DNA of 64,000 bases. It comes from Strigops habroptila (lineage: Eukaryota; Chordata; Aves; Psittaciformes; Psittacidae). The stretch is taken from positions 90,470,283 through 90,534,282 of the forward strand of contig NC_044277.2 in assembly GCF_004027225.2 (NCBI RefSeq), read 5' to 3'. Under the pieces are notes generated by a model. It was not told the DNA's origin. It saw nothing but the letters and a program-made list of their open reading frames with translations, and did not search any database. Position 1 is the stretch's first letter. Each line of letters opens with the position of its first letter. The translations under genes were made by a program, and so were the position numbers. This document shows positions 52,389-64,000 of the stretch, in pieces.

Positions 52389-54072
52389 GGCAATCCGATG
52401 AGGGAAAGAAAGAAACTATATTGATGATGGAGAATATTTATGTTAGTCCAGAACTGTGGAAACATGTTCTGTCTTGCATATTGCCCTGCCAGCTGAAAAG
52501 GTTACTACAATATCTCTCTCCTACCTGGAGACTTTATTACCCAAGTAGAAATTACAGTCCCTTCGGACCTGTGGCTCAGCATCATGGGGACTACTCATAA
52601 ACCTGCTGAAGTCTCATAACCCTGTTCAAGTCAGGATAAACTGAGTGAACAAAGACTAAATAGTTAAGAATCTTTAGTCAACTTCACTCATTTTGTTTGA
52701 ACACTCGCAGGTCAGCTTGCTGTAACCTCTGGCAAGGGTGAGAGGCAGATGGAAAGATCATCTTCAACTGGCATAGCTAGATCTGAAAAAGGACTTCTAT
52801 CTTTGGCTTTTTTCCACTCTAGATATACTCTGCATATGACTAATTTGTTTTTTAAAAGAAACCCACTGAATGCTTACCCAGAGAATTCTGCTGCTGCAGC
52901 ATTCCTGCTAAGAGGAAGAAAGAGCTACAGTCTTGTCTTGGTCTGGGAGGTGAAAAATCTGATGGTATTTGCAATTATTGGTCTAACCTGGAGAGGAATG
53001 GCCAGTCAGAATTGTATAAAGCATGGCAGAAATGCTGCTCTGAGGTGAGAGCTGTAACATCCACTGTGCATTAACTTGTACCCTTGAACCTGCCAAAGTA
53101 TTGAGCAGTGGAATCATGAGGAATAGATACCATCTGAAGAAGGCAGAAAATAAAAAAGAGAGAAGAAATACTGAATAAACTAGAGTTTATCAAATGCAAG
53201 ATTCAGAGGACAGATGCTTTGTTGAAAGGTCTTAAGCTGTTGCTCTTTTCTTTGGCTGACAAGAGATTTTAATAAGGTGCCATCACAACTTAAAAACTTT
53301 ATTTCTGGACCCACACGGACTATAAGTGCTAGTTTCTTCTTCTTTCTTCTTGATGAGCTGCAATTTGCTGTCAGTTGCCTACAGCTCTCATAAAGTTTAT
53401 GTAAATTTCAATTCAGGAAAGACTTGGACTCCTTGATAAGCAAGTTTGGTAAAACTAGATTCAGTTGCAGAAAAGCTCCTCCTAATGTCAAGGTGTGATA
53501 CCTGGCACTGCTGCACCAGTGGCTGGATGGACAAGGGCTACCTGGGGAGTCTTTGCAAAATCTAGTTTAAAGAGTCGAACTCCTCTGGCAGAAAGCCATG
53601 ACAAGTTGCCAGAGATGAGCAGAAAACCACCCAGGTCCGCCTAAGCTCTCCATTCTGTGCAGCTGAGCACACTCCACTGTGTGAGCCACTCCACTGTTGA
53701 AGTGGAAAAAAATCCTTCAGCTTCCAATGTCTGTGACAAATTGGGCACATCTGACCTCTCGGTAGCCGTACCTGCCCCTTTGCTATTCTCCATTTTTTCT
53801 GGATCATGAATGCCATGGGTCTCAGAAGTTCACTTGCAGGTTTACCATTGCCCTCCCACCACTGTCACCCTCACTTTCATAAGGCTGAGTGTTCCTTCAA
53901 GATTTCCTGAAATTCCGTACTCTAAGTCAGATAATGGTATATTTGTTTCATAATCAAGCAACTGAGTCTTCATTCCACAGAGTAAGTCAAACATGCAGAA
54001 CAGTAACAGCAGATGAAGAGGTGCCTTAACACACCCATTAGATGCAGAAATTAAGTATTTCAGAGTTGTAAG

Positions 54073-54097
54073 TTGCTTTTTAATAGGTTCATGTGGT
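54073..54097 (+). repeat. 25-base exact direct repeat, copy 1
   Basis: The repeat starts TTGCTTTTTAATAGG and ends CATGTGGT. It recurs without mismatch at 55888-55912 in the same orientation, and similarity stops at once on both sides. An exact 25-base match is not expected by chance in 64 kb. The 1.79 kb between copies shows no recognised transposon, and the inner edges are not TG...CA, so a simple LTR insertion is not supported. Confidence 0.85.
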
Positions 54098-55008
54098 TGT
54101 ACTAATGACAGATGTTATTGCAGTTATTAAAAACACACATTCTGTAATAATGGAAAATAAGCATAAAAGGGTCTCATGAACCCAAGAGCCAATGCTTTAT
54201 ATAAAAGTAAGAAATAAAGGGAGAAGCAATAAGTATTAAGAACTTATAATAACTCAAGAAACTGAATTGTGCATTTCTGGATGTGTTGGAGATTTTCAAC
54301 AGATATTTCCTATGGAAAGAATTTATGAATCAAAGCATAAGAGTTGTCCAGGGAAGATTGGTCCCACATGGATACTGTTGCTGTTTTAACTCATCCAAAT
54401 CTTCCAAACTATTCACTATGAACAGATTGTATTCATAAGTACAGGAAGCATTTGCATTTAGTGTAGCTAAATTAGCTGAAGCAGAGATTAACACACTCCA
54501 TGTAATGTTTAACCAGAAAATAGAACAGTTGTATGGTCAGAATGAGACATTTAGAGGGAAAAGATACAGTAAGCCAAATTTTGTTCTTGGTTGGGGTTAC
54601 CATAGATGTGCAGATGCAAAACATGTCTGGATTAATTTGCTTTCTACTTGCATTGGCCTTCTTGTCAGTTTATGAAGAAGGAAGAGCTGAAACCTACATC
54701 TTTCAGCATCATGGAAAATGGCCAAGGCTACTTGCCCTGTAGGGATCTATCTAGTGTACGTTTGAGGGTGGAGTTAGATGCCATTTATCATATTTTACTT
54801 TAAATAATGCTATCTGGATAGTAGTATATTTCCCTTCTTTCTTTCCTCTTCAAAAAGTCCAAAGTGTTACTATCCTCAGAACAACTTTTGACTTGAGACT
54901 GTGAGGTTATGACAAACCTCAACTCTTCAAGAAGTAAATAGGATTAGAAGGGTTTGTGGATAGCTTTGCATTCTCAGACACATTTAGCAAGTCATTGTAA
55001 CTCAAGGT

Positions 55009-55026
55009 TAATAAATAAATAAATAA
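55009..55026 (+). repeat. (TAAA)n microsatellite
   Basis: About four tetranucleotide units. It contains AATAAA words that should not be read as a real poly(A) signal without other evidence. Confidence 0.9.
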
Positions 55027-55887
55027 GACATGGAGTTCTCTTTTAATTATCTTCCTGGCATAAAAATTTTGCAACCAGCTTATTTGTATTAGAAAGGTTG
55101 TACTTGTTTAAATTCATTAGATAGCACACATACACTTGCAAGAAGATTAAGGATAGGCAGAAATGCTACCAAAGTTTCATAATGCTTATGCAAATACTTT
55201 TCATTCAGAAATATCCTGAGTACTAGCACCAATATGTCTTCTCAGCTTCATCCTGGACAGATTCAGTGAAACATGTCATATTTATGACCAAAACTTTGGA
55301 AATAAAGTAAATATACCCCAGGTTATAATTTTAAGAGTTAAACTATTTGTCCGTTTCAACTGGTGTTCCCATCATTACAAAGTGTACCTTTTGGAGTTGT
55401 CAAGTGATGCAGAGAATCATGCTGAAAGGTTCAAGAGACGGGTTGAAGTTGCCCTGCCCTTGCTTGAAGTGGGGAAATTCAACCCTGCTGAACTTTGGTT
55501 CCTAGTATACCATGGAGCCTATCCCAAATGGCCTTTTTGCTGATCTTCTCAGTGAAGCATCTTTTTATCTGTTCTCTGAAGGGGTTTATATCCTTTTATA
55601 TCAATGGGATATCGAAGAACTTCTCTGGAGGCAGGAATGGTTACCAAAGCCTGAAGAAATTTTCCACTGAGTTCAGTGGCAATACTTGGAAGACACTGGG
55701 CAAGATGTCTCTAGTTTGAAGCTTTCCTGGGGTAGAAGCAAATTCATTTCTCCAATACTGCCTAGCTCTGGTGAGTGTATCAGTCAAATTTTTAATACAG
55801 TGTTTGTCTGACATTGGGCATTTTCACTGGGGATGGAATATGCCACAGACTTTTACTTTAGACCTAAACTGGAACATCTAGAACACT

Positions 55888-55912
55888 TTGCTTTTTAATA
55901 GGTTCATGTGGT
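55888..55912 (+). repeat. 25-base exact direct repeat, copy 2
   Basis: Identical to 54073-54097. Copy 2 is followed by a pyrimidine-rich CCCTTCCCTGGTTCC stretch, copy 1 by TGTACTAATGACAG, so the flanks differ. Confidence 0.85.
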
Positions 55913-58870
55913 CCCTTCCCTGGTTCCTTCCTTCCTGTTTCCCCTCTTGTGCCTTGATTTTCACATCTACCACATGAGAATGCCTAGTTTCCCCTGATCT
56001 GGGAAACATGGTGACTGGTACTGGAAGGACCACTGCAGCGAGAGTGCCCACGGTCCCCCACCTCACGTTCAGTATGTCTTTTCAAAATGAGATTCTTGTG
56101 TGCTGGCACAGCATTATGAAGAAGTGTTTATTGCTGTCGCAGTATGTCCTCTGAGATCTACGATATCCTTTAATTCCCTGGGTTTCTCACTCCTGCGTAT
56201 CTTCAAGAGGAAAAAGTGAAAGCCTGATATGGCAGTATTTAATTATTCTTACTGTACAAGGTACAAGCAAAACATGTACTTTTAATCATGGGTGTTTTAA
56301 AACCATAAACTCATTGTTCATATTCGTTAACAGCTGGGGAAGAAAGTTGATCTTTCCTGAAAATACTGAAGCAGATGGGAGCAGTGCGAATGCCAGAATA
56401 TCCCTGCAAATTCCCCTAACATGAAACAGTTTTGGACAGTTCAGGACATCTGGAGTGAATATGGGAGAGGGAAATGAAAAATTTCTTGAATGTACTTAAA
56501 GGCTGAAATAGAATCACAGTGGCATAGACATGCAGAAACTCTGAATGAAATACACACATGGATATGGCAGAATGCTTAAAAGGAAGTCAGCCTGCTAGAA
56601 GCAGAACTATTTTTAGTCTTCTAATGAAGAAAGCAGCTGTATTTGAGAAAGCCAGTCACTCACTGCTTGGAAAAATCAGCTGGAACTCTTTCTGGGTCCT
56701 GGTCTTCTTGGTTGCGAGAGGAAAATCTTATGTGTAAGCTCTTTTAGCCCTGGAGAACCTTAAATGGCAGTGATCTTGGGTTTTGAAGCACAGTTGGGAG
56801 CTTCTTGGGAACAGATTCACAGACTTCTGTTGGAGCCCATGGTCACTCTGCGGTGTTCAACCACTCTCGGAATGAGTGCTTCTCCAGGAGACAGCAAGGA
56901 TCTGGCAAAGTCCTCCAAGATGTGCATTGAACATAACATTTTGCCTTTTTTTGTTCTGTGCTGTGCTGCTTGTTATACAGTGTTTGTTTCCGTTCTTTAT
57001 TTCTCCAGAGCTTTACTGGGGTGCAGCAGTCTCTCCAGTTCATCACAAAACCTCTGGTTTCTTATTTGTATAGTGCTTCTGTTAAGTATGGGAATGGAAG
57101 AGAGCCACTTCATTTTGCTGTTGTAGTGAAATTCGAATTGTGAAAACTCACTGCTCATTATGTACCATCGTTGTACAGAATAAGCCCTTTTGTAAGGTGG
57201 GGTTGTGGTGGTGTAAAAGAAAGAGATGTCTTTTTCTGTCATGTTGCTGAGTTAAACAAATGATCAAAGTGAATTATGTGTATCCTGGTTGTGACATGGA
57301 TGGACAATAGTTATCACAAAGTCAAAACCATCGAATGTGCTTGCTGGAAGTGAAGGAGACAGCTTGATTTTTCCGCTGGCTTGAGAAACCATTTCTGAGC
57401 TAGTGAAAGTAGATGCTTTGTAAAAGGCTGAATTGAGAGAAAAGGAATTTCAGCTTAAAGCCGGTGTCGGGGAAGCCTGACCGCAGCCATCTGCCGATGA
57501 TGGCCTGGCATTTTTAAATGAGAGAATGAGATTAGTGGAGAGAGTATCTTGGTTTTAGAAACCTACTTCTGCAGGTGATCTGTTAATTTTCATCAGTGGC
57601 CACCTGCCTAAACCATCAGGAATTGGATAAGATTTTAAAGGTGAGAGGAAGGCAGGGTATTCAAGAAGAAATGTCATGGAGAGTGAGCTGTTACCTGGGC
57701 TCTGTGGGTATCCCTGCCCTGGGCAGCTTTGTCAGGCTTCTTCAGTCACTTCCAGCTCCCAGCCTTACATTTACATTCTTTTCTTGCCTGTATAATACAT
57801 GAAGTGTCTTATACAGTGGGGAACCATCTTGTATGCATGCTCAAAAAGTGGAAGGGTGGAAGAAAGGGTTTGTAAGCTCCGAGAGGAATATCCTGATCTC
57901 TCCTTTTTTGGTAAGACTATGGCGCAGGGAAGAAGCTGATGCTCTCAGCCTCTTCCCATTTATTTGCCACCTGCCACGTGCCTTCAAACGGTTATCCCTC
58001 TTCGGATCTCTGGCACAGTTTCTTCTATAATCGGTCCCTAAATCTGTTTCTGCTTGAGCAATATGGTTTTAAAACTAACCCCTGTTACAAGTATTGAAAA
58101 GAGGGAAGATCATTGACTGAATTGCATAAGGGATAATTACATGAGTATTTACTCTGGCATAAGTTAGGCAGCTTGGGGGGCAGTGACCAGCAGCTACAGG
58201 GGGCTCAGGGAGCTGGAGCCTCTTTGCCCGACTTGGGGGCAGCTGGAGCAGCAGGTCTGACCACAGCCTGTGCTTTCCACCACAAATATCTGAAGTTTTT
58301 AGCTGGTTTCAGTAGAGCCTGTTTTGCATAAACCATTTCTATTTTCCTATTACTCATATCTCCCTTTGTTAATAACATAATGTAAATAATTCTGTACTGG
58401 ATTTGGCATTCATCTGAACAGGTGTAACACTAAAGCAGTCGTAATTGGTTTCAGTGTTCCCAGCCTTCTCTCTGGCTGCACTTTCCAAAGGAGTTTACTT
58501 GTTTTTGCTTTTGAAAGCTCACTATTACCATAATTCACCCATCAGTCTGCTGCTTCTAATGTTAATTCAGTTTTATAACTTGGTAGGAGGCAAGATGAAA
58601 TGTTTCAAGCTGTATCCTAAGGTTATTCTTTGAGTGGCCGGTGTTTTAAATCGATATGATGGGCATTGGCAAGAAGAGGTTTGTGATATTTATAGTCTTC
58701 AGGAATCTGTGTAAAAGTGAAAAAATGCTTATCCTGGTTCTGTATAAATACCACATCCAAAGCACACCTGTCTTCTGCCATGTGGGCCAGCTAATTGGTT
58801 TTTGATCTATTTTTACTGTTCTTAGCTGAAAGGCAATTTTTTGTTAAGTTTCACAGAAAGCTCTAGAGCT

Positions 58871-59011
58871 GTTTTAGGGGTTTGTAGCTGTGAAAAATAG
58901 CCGTGGTTCTGTTTTTTAAAAAGCATTCTCAAGGAATAATTACAATGATTGAGAATGCTTCTTAAAAAAACAGAAGCGTGTACATTTTTCATAGCTACAC
59001 GTCTCTAAAAT
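58871..59011. repeat. Long imperfect inverted repeat (foldback, arms about 62 bases)
   Basis: The left arm 58871-58932 pairs with the right arm 58949-59011 around a 16-base loop. The innermost part pairs best: GCATTCTCAA at 58923-58932 against TTGAGAATGC at 58949-58958, with the A/T tracts next to them also complementary. By hand count about 80 percent of arm positions match, with one single-base gap, and several mismatches are C/T and could form G-U pairs in RNA. The outer arm TTTGTAGCTGTGAAAAAT pairs with ATTTTTCATAGCTACA. Weaker complementarity may extend outward by some tens of bases. No open frame is associated. It could be a MITE-like foldback element, an old conserved hairpin repeat, or a hairpin RNA precursor. 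Confidence 0.75.
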
Positions 59012-59275
59012 GGCTTTGTGGGTTTCTTCACATATTCAGGAAACTTTTAAAAATAAAAAGGAGCAAATCTATCTCTGAGCTTGGCAACAGCTGAAGTTTA
59101 TATTTCACAAGTATCTGAAAATGGGTTCCTCCCCATTTGCAGACACAGATGCCAAAGTTTTAAACTGACAGTGCAAAGTTTATATTGCAAGCTTTGTAAA
59201 GGAGCAAAGCAGCATTTTTCTGCTCCATATCAGTCCTGCACTTATGCATGGCTGGGATGAAGCCTTGTTGGACAG

Positions 59276-59296
59276 TTGTTATTGTTGTTATTGTTT
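59276..59296 (+). repeat. Short (GTTATT/GTT) repeat
   Basis: TTGTTATTGTTGTTATTG-type low-complexity sequence. Confidence 0.8.
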
Positions 59297-61625
59297 ATGA
59301 ATTCCTGGCCTTGTGGTTATGCAGAACAGCAAGTCGGCATTGTTGAATCGGGAACTGTAGACATGAAATAGCAAAAAGGTTGCCCCTGCTGCTAAACTTT
59401 TGGCAGTATTTTGTATTCCATTCTTGTCTGTATTAAAACACAGAATGCAGTGAATGGGCCAAACCCTGAAACCCGTATTTGGTTATTATGAAAAGAAAGA
59501 GAAAAGGCTGTGATTGATTAGGAGGGAGATGAATAAAAGGCTGCAGAGAAAGTCTATGCAAGGTAGCTCGGGAGGCTCTGTTCCCTTGTCTCATAATAAC
59601 CCAGCAACGCAAGGGTTGTCTGAGCACAGCAAATGGTGGCTCTGTCAAAAGTGATGCATTAAATAGTCCTCATGCCGGGGCAAACAGAGGAGTGATGTAA
59701 GGAGATGCCTGCTGCTGATGTGATATATCTACGCATGTATATGCAGGGTTAGTGGGAAAGGGAGGCCATTGAGACCCGTGGGTAAATGCATGCCCCTGCA
59801 AATGTGACTTGGGTGGAAATCATTGCATGGGATGCTCCTGAAACCAACTATTTCAAAAGTTTAATTGGGCATTTTATGGGTTTGTTAATGGCAGTACAAA
59901 ATACCTGGGGTTACCTATTATCTCAAACAAAAGGGGTACAGGAAAGGGAACAAAACCTGTTGTTTCAGCATTGGAGCAGTCTCTAAGTGGCAGGTTGCTA
60001 ATCCCATTTCAGTATTTTGCCTGGAGCAGCAGGAGTTACAGATGTTTGCTTGCATCACCACAGTATAGTCTCTGATGATGGTGGTTTGTGGTGTTGTAAT
60101 CCCACGGAAATTATACTTTGGCTTCAATACTTTGGCCTGTCTGGGCATGACCGATCATTATCTGCTCTTCAAGATTAGCTGAAAGTGCCTAGCTAAATGC
60201 TCTGGACTTTGTGGTAGAAGAGGATGAACTTCTGGGTCTCTGAAATTGTCGCGTAAAATAAGGCAGTTGTGCTTATTCCCTTGTGCTCCCTGGCTTAAAT
60301 GAAAGAAGAGAGCGGTGCAGAGCTGGGCCTGTCTGCTTGGTATATATTTGGTTACTTAACTCATGGCGCAGGCCATTGGAACCCTAGCAGGCAGCACTTC
60401 AGTAAAGGCCAGCAAGTGTTGTAAATAACATCAGGAGAAGAGTTTTTTGTTTCCTTCTCCCCACTTTTTACATTAGATACTGAATGAGCTGCACATGTGT
60501 GTTTGTGAGGGCGACTGTTCAGCTGATCTGCCTTGCGTTCCCCAGACCTTCCTGATCTCCTGTCCCAGAGAATCTTGATGATAATTTTAGTAAAAGGCTG
60601 TTCTGAGTGCCATTTGGCTCATCTGGTTACAGTCAGGAAGCTTCTTCTCATTATTTTTCTAGGATCAGATAGGACAAAAGTTTAAATATTAGCTCCTCAG
60701 CTATTTAAACCCTGTGGCAATGCCAGTCTGCTTGGCACATAATGTTGAATCTAGTGATAAGATATTCAGTCGACTGATGACCCTTGCAGCATTGTAAGAA
60801 ATATGCTGATAAATTCTCTGTTAGGGATAGGAGGGACGAAGCGGCTCCTACATTTTATGACAATTGTTAATCAAAAAATCTGCCAAAAACCCGGGCTTAG
60901 AGATCTCTCCTATCTATGCTGTTGCCCTCCAGTAAACCCTGATTTCCCAGAGGCTTCCAGAGTATCCCTCGATAAGCAGTACTGCAGACAAATAATGAAA
61001 TAAATTTAAAAGAAGAGTTCTCCAGCAAAGGCTTCATGCCTGAAAGTATTTTCTGGTATCTAATTCCATTTTTGTCCACTAGATGGCTTTTCTCCCCCCT
61101 ACCTGAGACTTGACAGAGCAATCTGAATCAACCAAATGTAAGCTGTCTAAAATGATATTACCTACAGCTTAATTCAGATAACGGTGACAGTTCAGTGAAA
61201 AATTTCTAATTGCATAGAGCATGCAGGGTTTATGTATCCTGTGATGCGAATTTTCCTACGTGGAGCAAGTCTTGCGTACATTGGCATAGAGTAAAATTCA
61301 AGATATTTTAGCAAATTGTTTGCCAGCAAACAATGTTTGCTTATGATACAAAATTATTAAAGACCACAGAGCACGTTCTGTGGTTATCAAGTCTTCAGCA
61401 CTGACACTGCAAAATAATGTAAAATCTTCCAGACCTTGTTTTGGTTTGACAGAGGTTTTTAGGAATCAGAAACAGAGGAGTTCCTCCCCTTACCCACCCA
61501 GCCTGTAGTATAATATTAATTAATGATATTTGGGAGCAAATTTAGGTTCCGCAATTATTATAATTAAATGGGACAGATGGGCAGGACTCTGCATTATGTG
61601 GCTTAAGCCAAATCAAATGGAGTGC

Positions 61626-61669
61626 CAAAAAAAAAAATCAACCCCAACAACACAACAAATAAACCCAAC
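61626..61669 (+). repeat. A/C-rich low-complexity tract
   Basis: A run of A followed by CAACCCCAACAACACAAC-type sequence. It has the same strand bias as the tracts at 28257 and 61834. Confidence 0.8.
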
Positions 61670-61833
61670 GTTATTTACATTGAGGAAAGTCTCAGTTTTA
61701 GTGATTGTGCAAGTCCCACTGACCACTGAGATACTAGCAGGGCTGTGCCTTTCCTGTTGACTTCACCAGGTGAATAAGATAGTGGCCAAGAGAAGAGTAC
61801 CTGAATTAGTGAAATGTGGTAGTCAGGTTATGG

Positions 61834-61885
61834 CAAAAATAAAACCCCAAACCAACAAACCCAAAACAAAACCATCACAACAAAC
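61834..61885 (+). repeat. A/C-rich low-complexity tract
   Basis: Similar to 28257-28310 in base use and in two short shared words (AAAACCCCAAACC, CCATCACAA). It lies 165 bases after the tract that ends at 61669. Confidence 0.8.
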
Positions 61886-64000
61886 ATTTTGTTATTATTT
61901 TATAACATTTACCCTCCTCAAAAAGACATAACATGGTAGAATTAAAAATAATCCGCAGGCTGATGTTCACCATTTCACTGGAGAAAATATAAGGGAATTT
62001 GTACAATTTTAGATCAGTAACATGTTCTTAAGAAATGTACTTATACCAACAAGGCTGATGTGGGTATATGCACTAGAGGAAGATGAGAGAACTTCTATCA
62101 CAAACTGCTATTGGTGTCTTCCCAAGAAGCTCAGCAGCACTTTGGATTTGGTTTATTTCTGCAAGGAAGTTACTGCAGGAGGCTGCCTGGAGATGCAGTT
62201 CCTCAGTTCATTTTACAGCTAGTAAGTATTTGTTCAGTGTGAAACTCCCATTTCTAGCTGTTGAACCAGAGCGGGTCTTTCTTTTCCTGTCAACTTCCTG
62301 ATAGCCACAGGGCGGGGGAAAGAAGTGTGTTCTCATCTCAGCATCCCTCACCCTCCTCCTTGCTTCTCTGGAAGATGAAGCAAGCAAGCTATTTCTGTTA
62401 CTCATCCTTTCCTTCAGCCTCCTTCTTTAAGAATCTCCATCTCTTGTGAATCATTTCAGTGCCCATTCCTGTCCCCAGTTCTAGCTTTTGCAAGCTCTAG
62501 CATGAAATTAGGGGGGTTGCTAGTTTTCCGTGCATGGCCTGGGGTCCCACTAGAGAATAGCTTGAGATCTTGGCAGTCTCCACCAGTGGGTGCTGGCTGG
62601 CAGTGCCGGGATGGAGGAGCAGCACAAGCACTTGAGCTTTTTCTCTGCAGATCCAGGAAGCCAAGTCACATCAGTTTGCACTCAGTTTGAGCTTGGAAAA
62701 ATTGGTTTTGCTGCCATAAAGTTTAATTTTTAAATTTTTCTTAACAAAAGCTTAGATTCTGGGGGAATTCATGACTGAGAGTGGTGTCTGCACTTGCCAG
62801 GGAAATCTTGCAACTACAAAGCATCTGAGTGGATTTTTAAGCCCCATTTGATTAATACCAGAAGGATTAGCGTGTTATTTTGTTTGATGCCAACACAGGA
62901 AAACCTCCTGTGCTTTAAACTGAACGGTTACATTTACCTGGGTGGTGCTAAGCTAAGGTGATGAGATTCATGGTGTAAAAAGCCCGGTTACTCTCATGGC
63001 CCTGGGGCATGGAGTACTTCAGGCTGAGCCAGCTATTGTGCTACCTGTCATGAATGAATGGGATGGAGGAGCAGGCTTTTCTGGCTCACAAGTGAGCTGA
63101 CATGATTTGATGTTCTGAGTGTAGGAGGTATGAAACACTAAACTAAGACTGCTAATCTAATGGTGGTCAGCTAAGCAGTTTGGTCAGAAATGTCAGGGGT
63201 AATACACAAGCACAGATCTTTGAGCCTCTTAGCTACCTTCTGCTTTCAGATACATCAGTATAAATCCATTCACTTCCCTACAGTTGCCACATCAGGCTTA
63301 TTCCAGTGCTTGCAAGAGCAGAGTTGAGGGGACAGAAGGGGAAGGAGGAGGAGGTGAATGGAATAAAAATGCAGTCTGCAATTTTACTATGCACACAGTG
63401 TATTCCCTTTCATGGGTTTCAACTGTTTGGCTTAGTCGAGGGTGTTCTTTCGGGCTGTGAAGCCAGACAATGAGCAACCAGTAGCATGTAAGACCTTTGC
63501 AGTACCACTAATGCAATAGAAGTGATGTTATGGAAAACCTCCTCTAGTATGTGCATGCTACTGAACATGCAGTAGTAATGATCCCTTTTTTTTTATATCC
63601 ACCCTACTCCTACATAGCTATCTGCTGATCATAGGCAGAAGAGACCATGTGTGGTCCTCAAGCCAAACTAGAATATTCCAGAAACCATAGCATTGGGCGG
63701 GGGGAGGGGAATAAAAATAATTTTAAAGTAAGAGAAAAGCCTTAGCTCAGTTTGAAAATTGTCTGGGACGTCATGTGTGGGGTTTCTGTCCCTGACAGAG
63801 CGGGTATCTGGCACGTTGTTTTTACTAAGTTTTACAGAGTTTTTACTAAGTACAAAGGTAGTTGGGAAGAGCTGGGTCACGCTACTCTTCAAACTCACTG
63901 CAGCAGCAGATCCAAAAGACAGTAAATAATAGCTTGGCACTCAGTCCTTACCTGTGCTGATCTAGGGGAACTCAGGATAAGGAAGCAAAGGTTGATCTAA

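Larger units (their letters stand above)
52389..58870. other. Non-coding sequence
   Basis: Unique sequence apart from the 25-base direct repeat pair and a TAAA microsatellite. The largest open frames (99 codons at 52749-53048, 120 codons at 56764-57126) have no recognised motif. Confidence 0.65.
59012..64000. other. Non-coding sequence
   Basis: Unique AT-rich sequence with two A/C tracts. A small 13-base duplication (GTTTTTACTAAGT at 63818 and 63839) is present. No gene recognised. Confidence 0.65.

Noticed and set aside
63695..63710. G-rich GGGCGGGGGGAGGGG, considered as a G-quadruplex.
   Set aside because: Only three separated G runs, so the four-run pattern is not met without splitting the G6 run.

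Overview
The window looks like non-coding vertebrate DNA, most likely from a bird. Three degraded CR1-type LINE pieces lie on the minus strand (about 19110-19216, 42874-43375 and 51172-52388). Two keep readable CR1 ORF2 peptide motifs, and two keep the CR1 3' end, which bird genomes carry in very large numbers. Interspersed repeats are sparse, base composition is moderately AT-rich, CpG is scarce, and no SINE family is abundant apart from old MIR-like remnants. This fits a bird best; a turtle or crocodilian is not excluded. I see no sign of bacterial, phage or plasmid DNA: no operons, Shine-Dalgarno patterns or CRISPR arrays.

No complete protein-coding gene is visible. The longest open frame is 154 codons (41253-41717), about what chance gives for 64 kb of this composition. 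No RNA gene of a standard class (tRNA, rRNA, snRNA) was recognised. The window is therefore either intergenic or inside long introns. On the plus strand there are short open segments between plausible splice sites. Two groups have compatible phases: 53-27273, and 42014-44914 ending in a stop. They are reported at low confidence, because a scan of this size should give many spurious matches. None matches a protein family I can name.

Layout: 1-19 kb is unique sequence with a MIR-like fossil (7846-7975), a GT microsatellite and A/T tracts. 19-31 kb has a tiny CR1 3' end, a 17-base C run and A/C-rich tracts. 31-43 kb has two more MIR-like fossils and a TAAT-rich block (40490-40790). 43-53 kb has the two informative CR1 pieces and a strong G-quadruplex motif (47622-47642). 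53-64 kb has a 25-base exact direct repeat flanking 1.8 kb (54073-55912) and a long inverted repeat (58871-59011), which is the most distinctive structure in the window.

I found no convincing new multi-gene system. The best leads are the inverted repeat, the 25-base direct repeat, the rearranged CR1 with a microhomology-like junction, and the 42.0-44.9 kb exon group.
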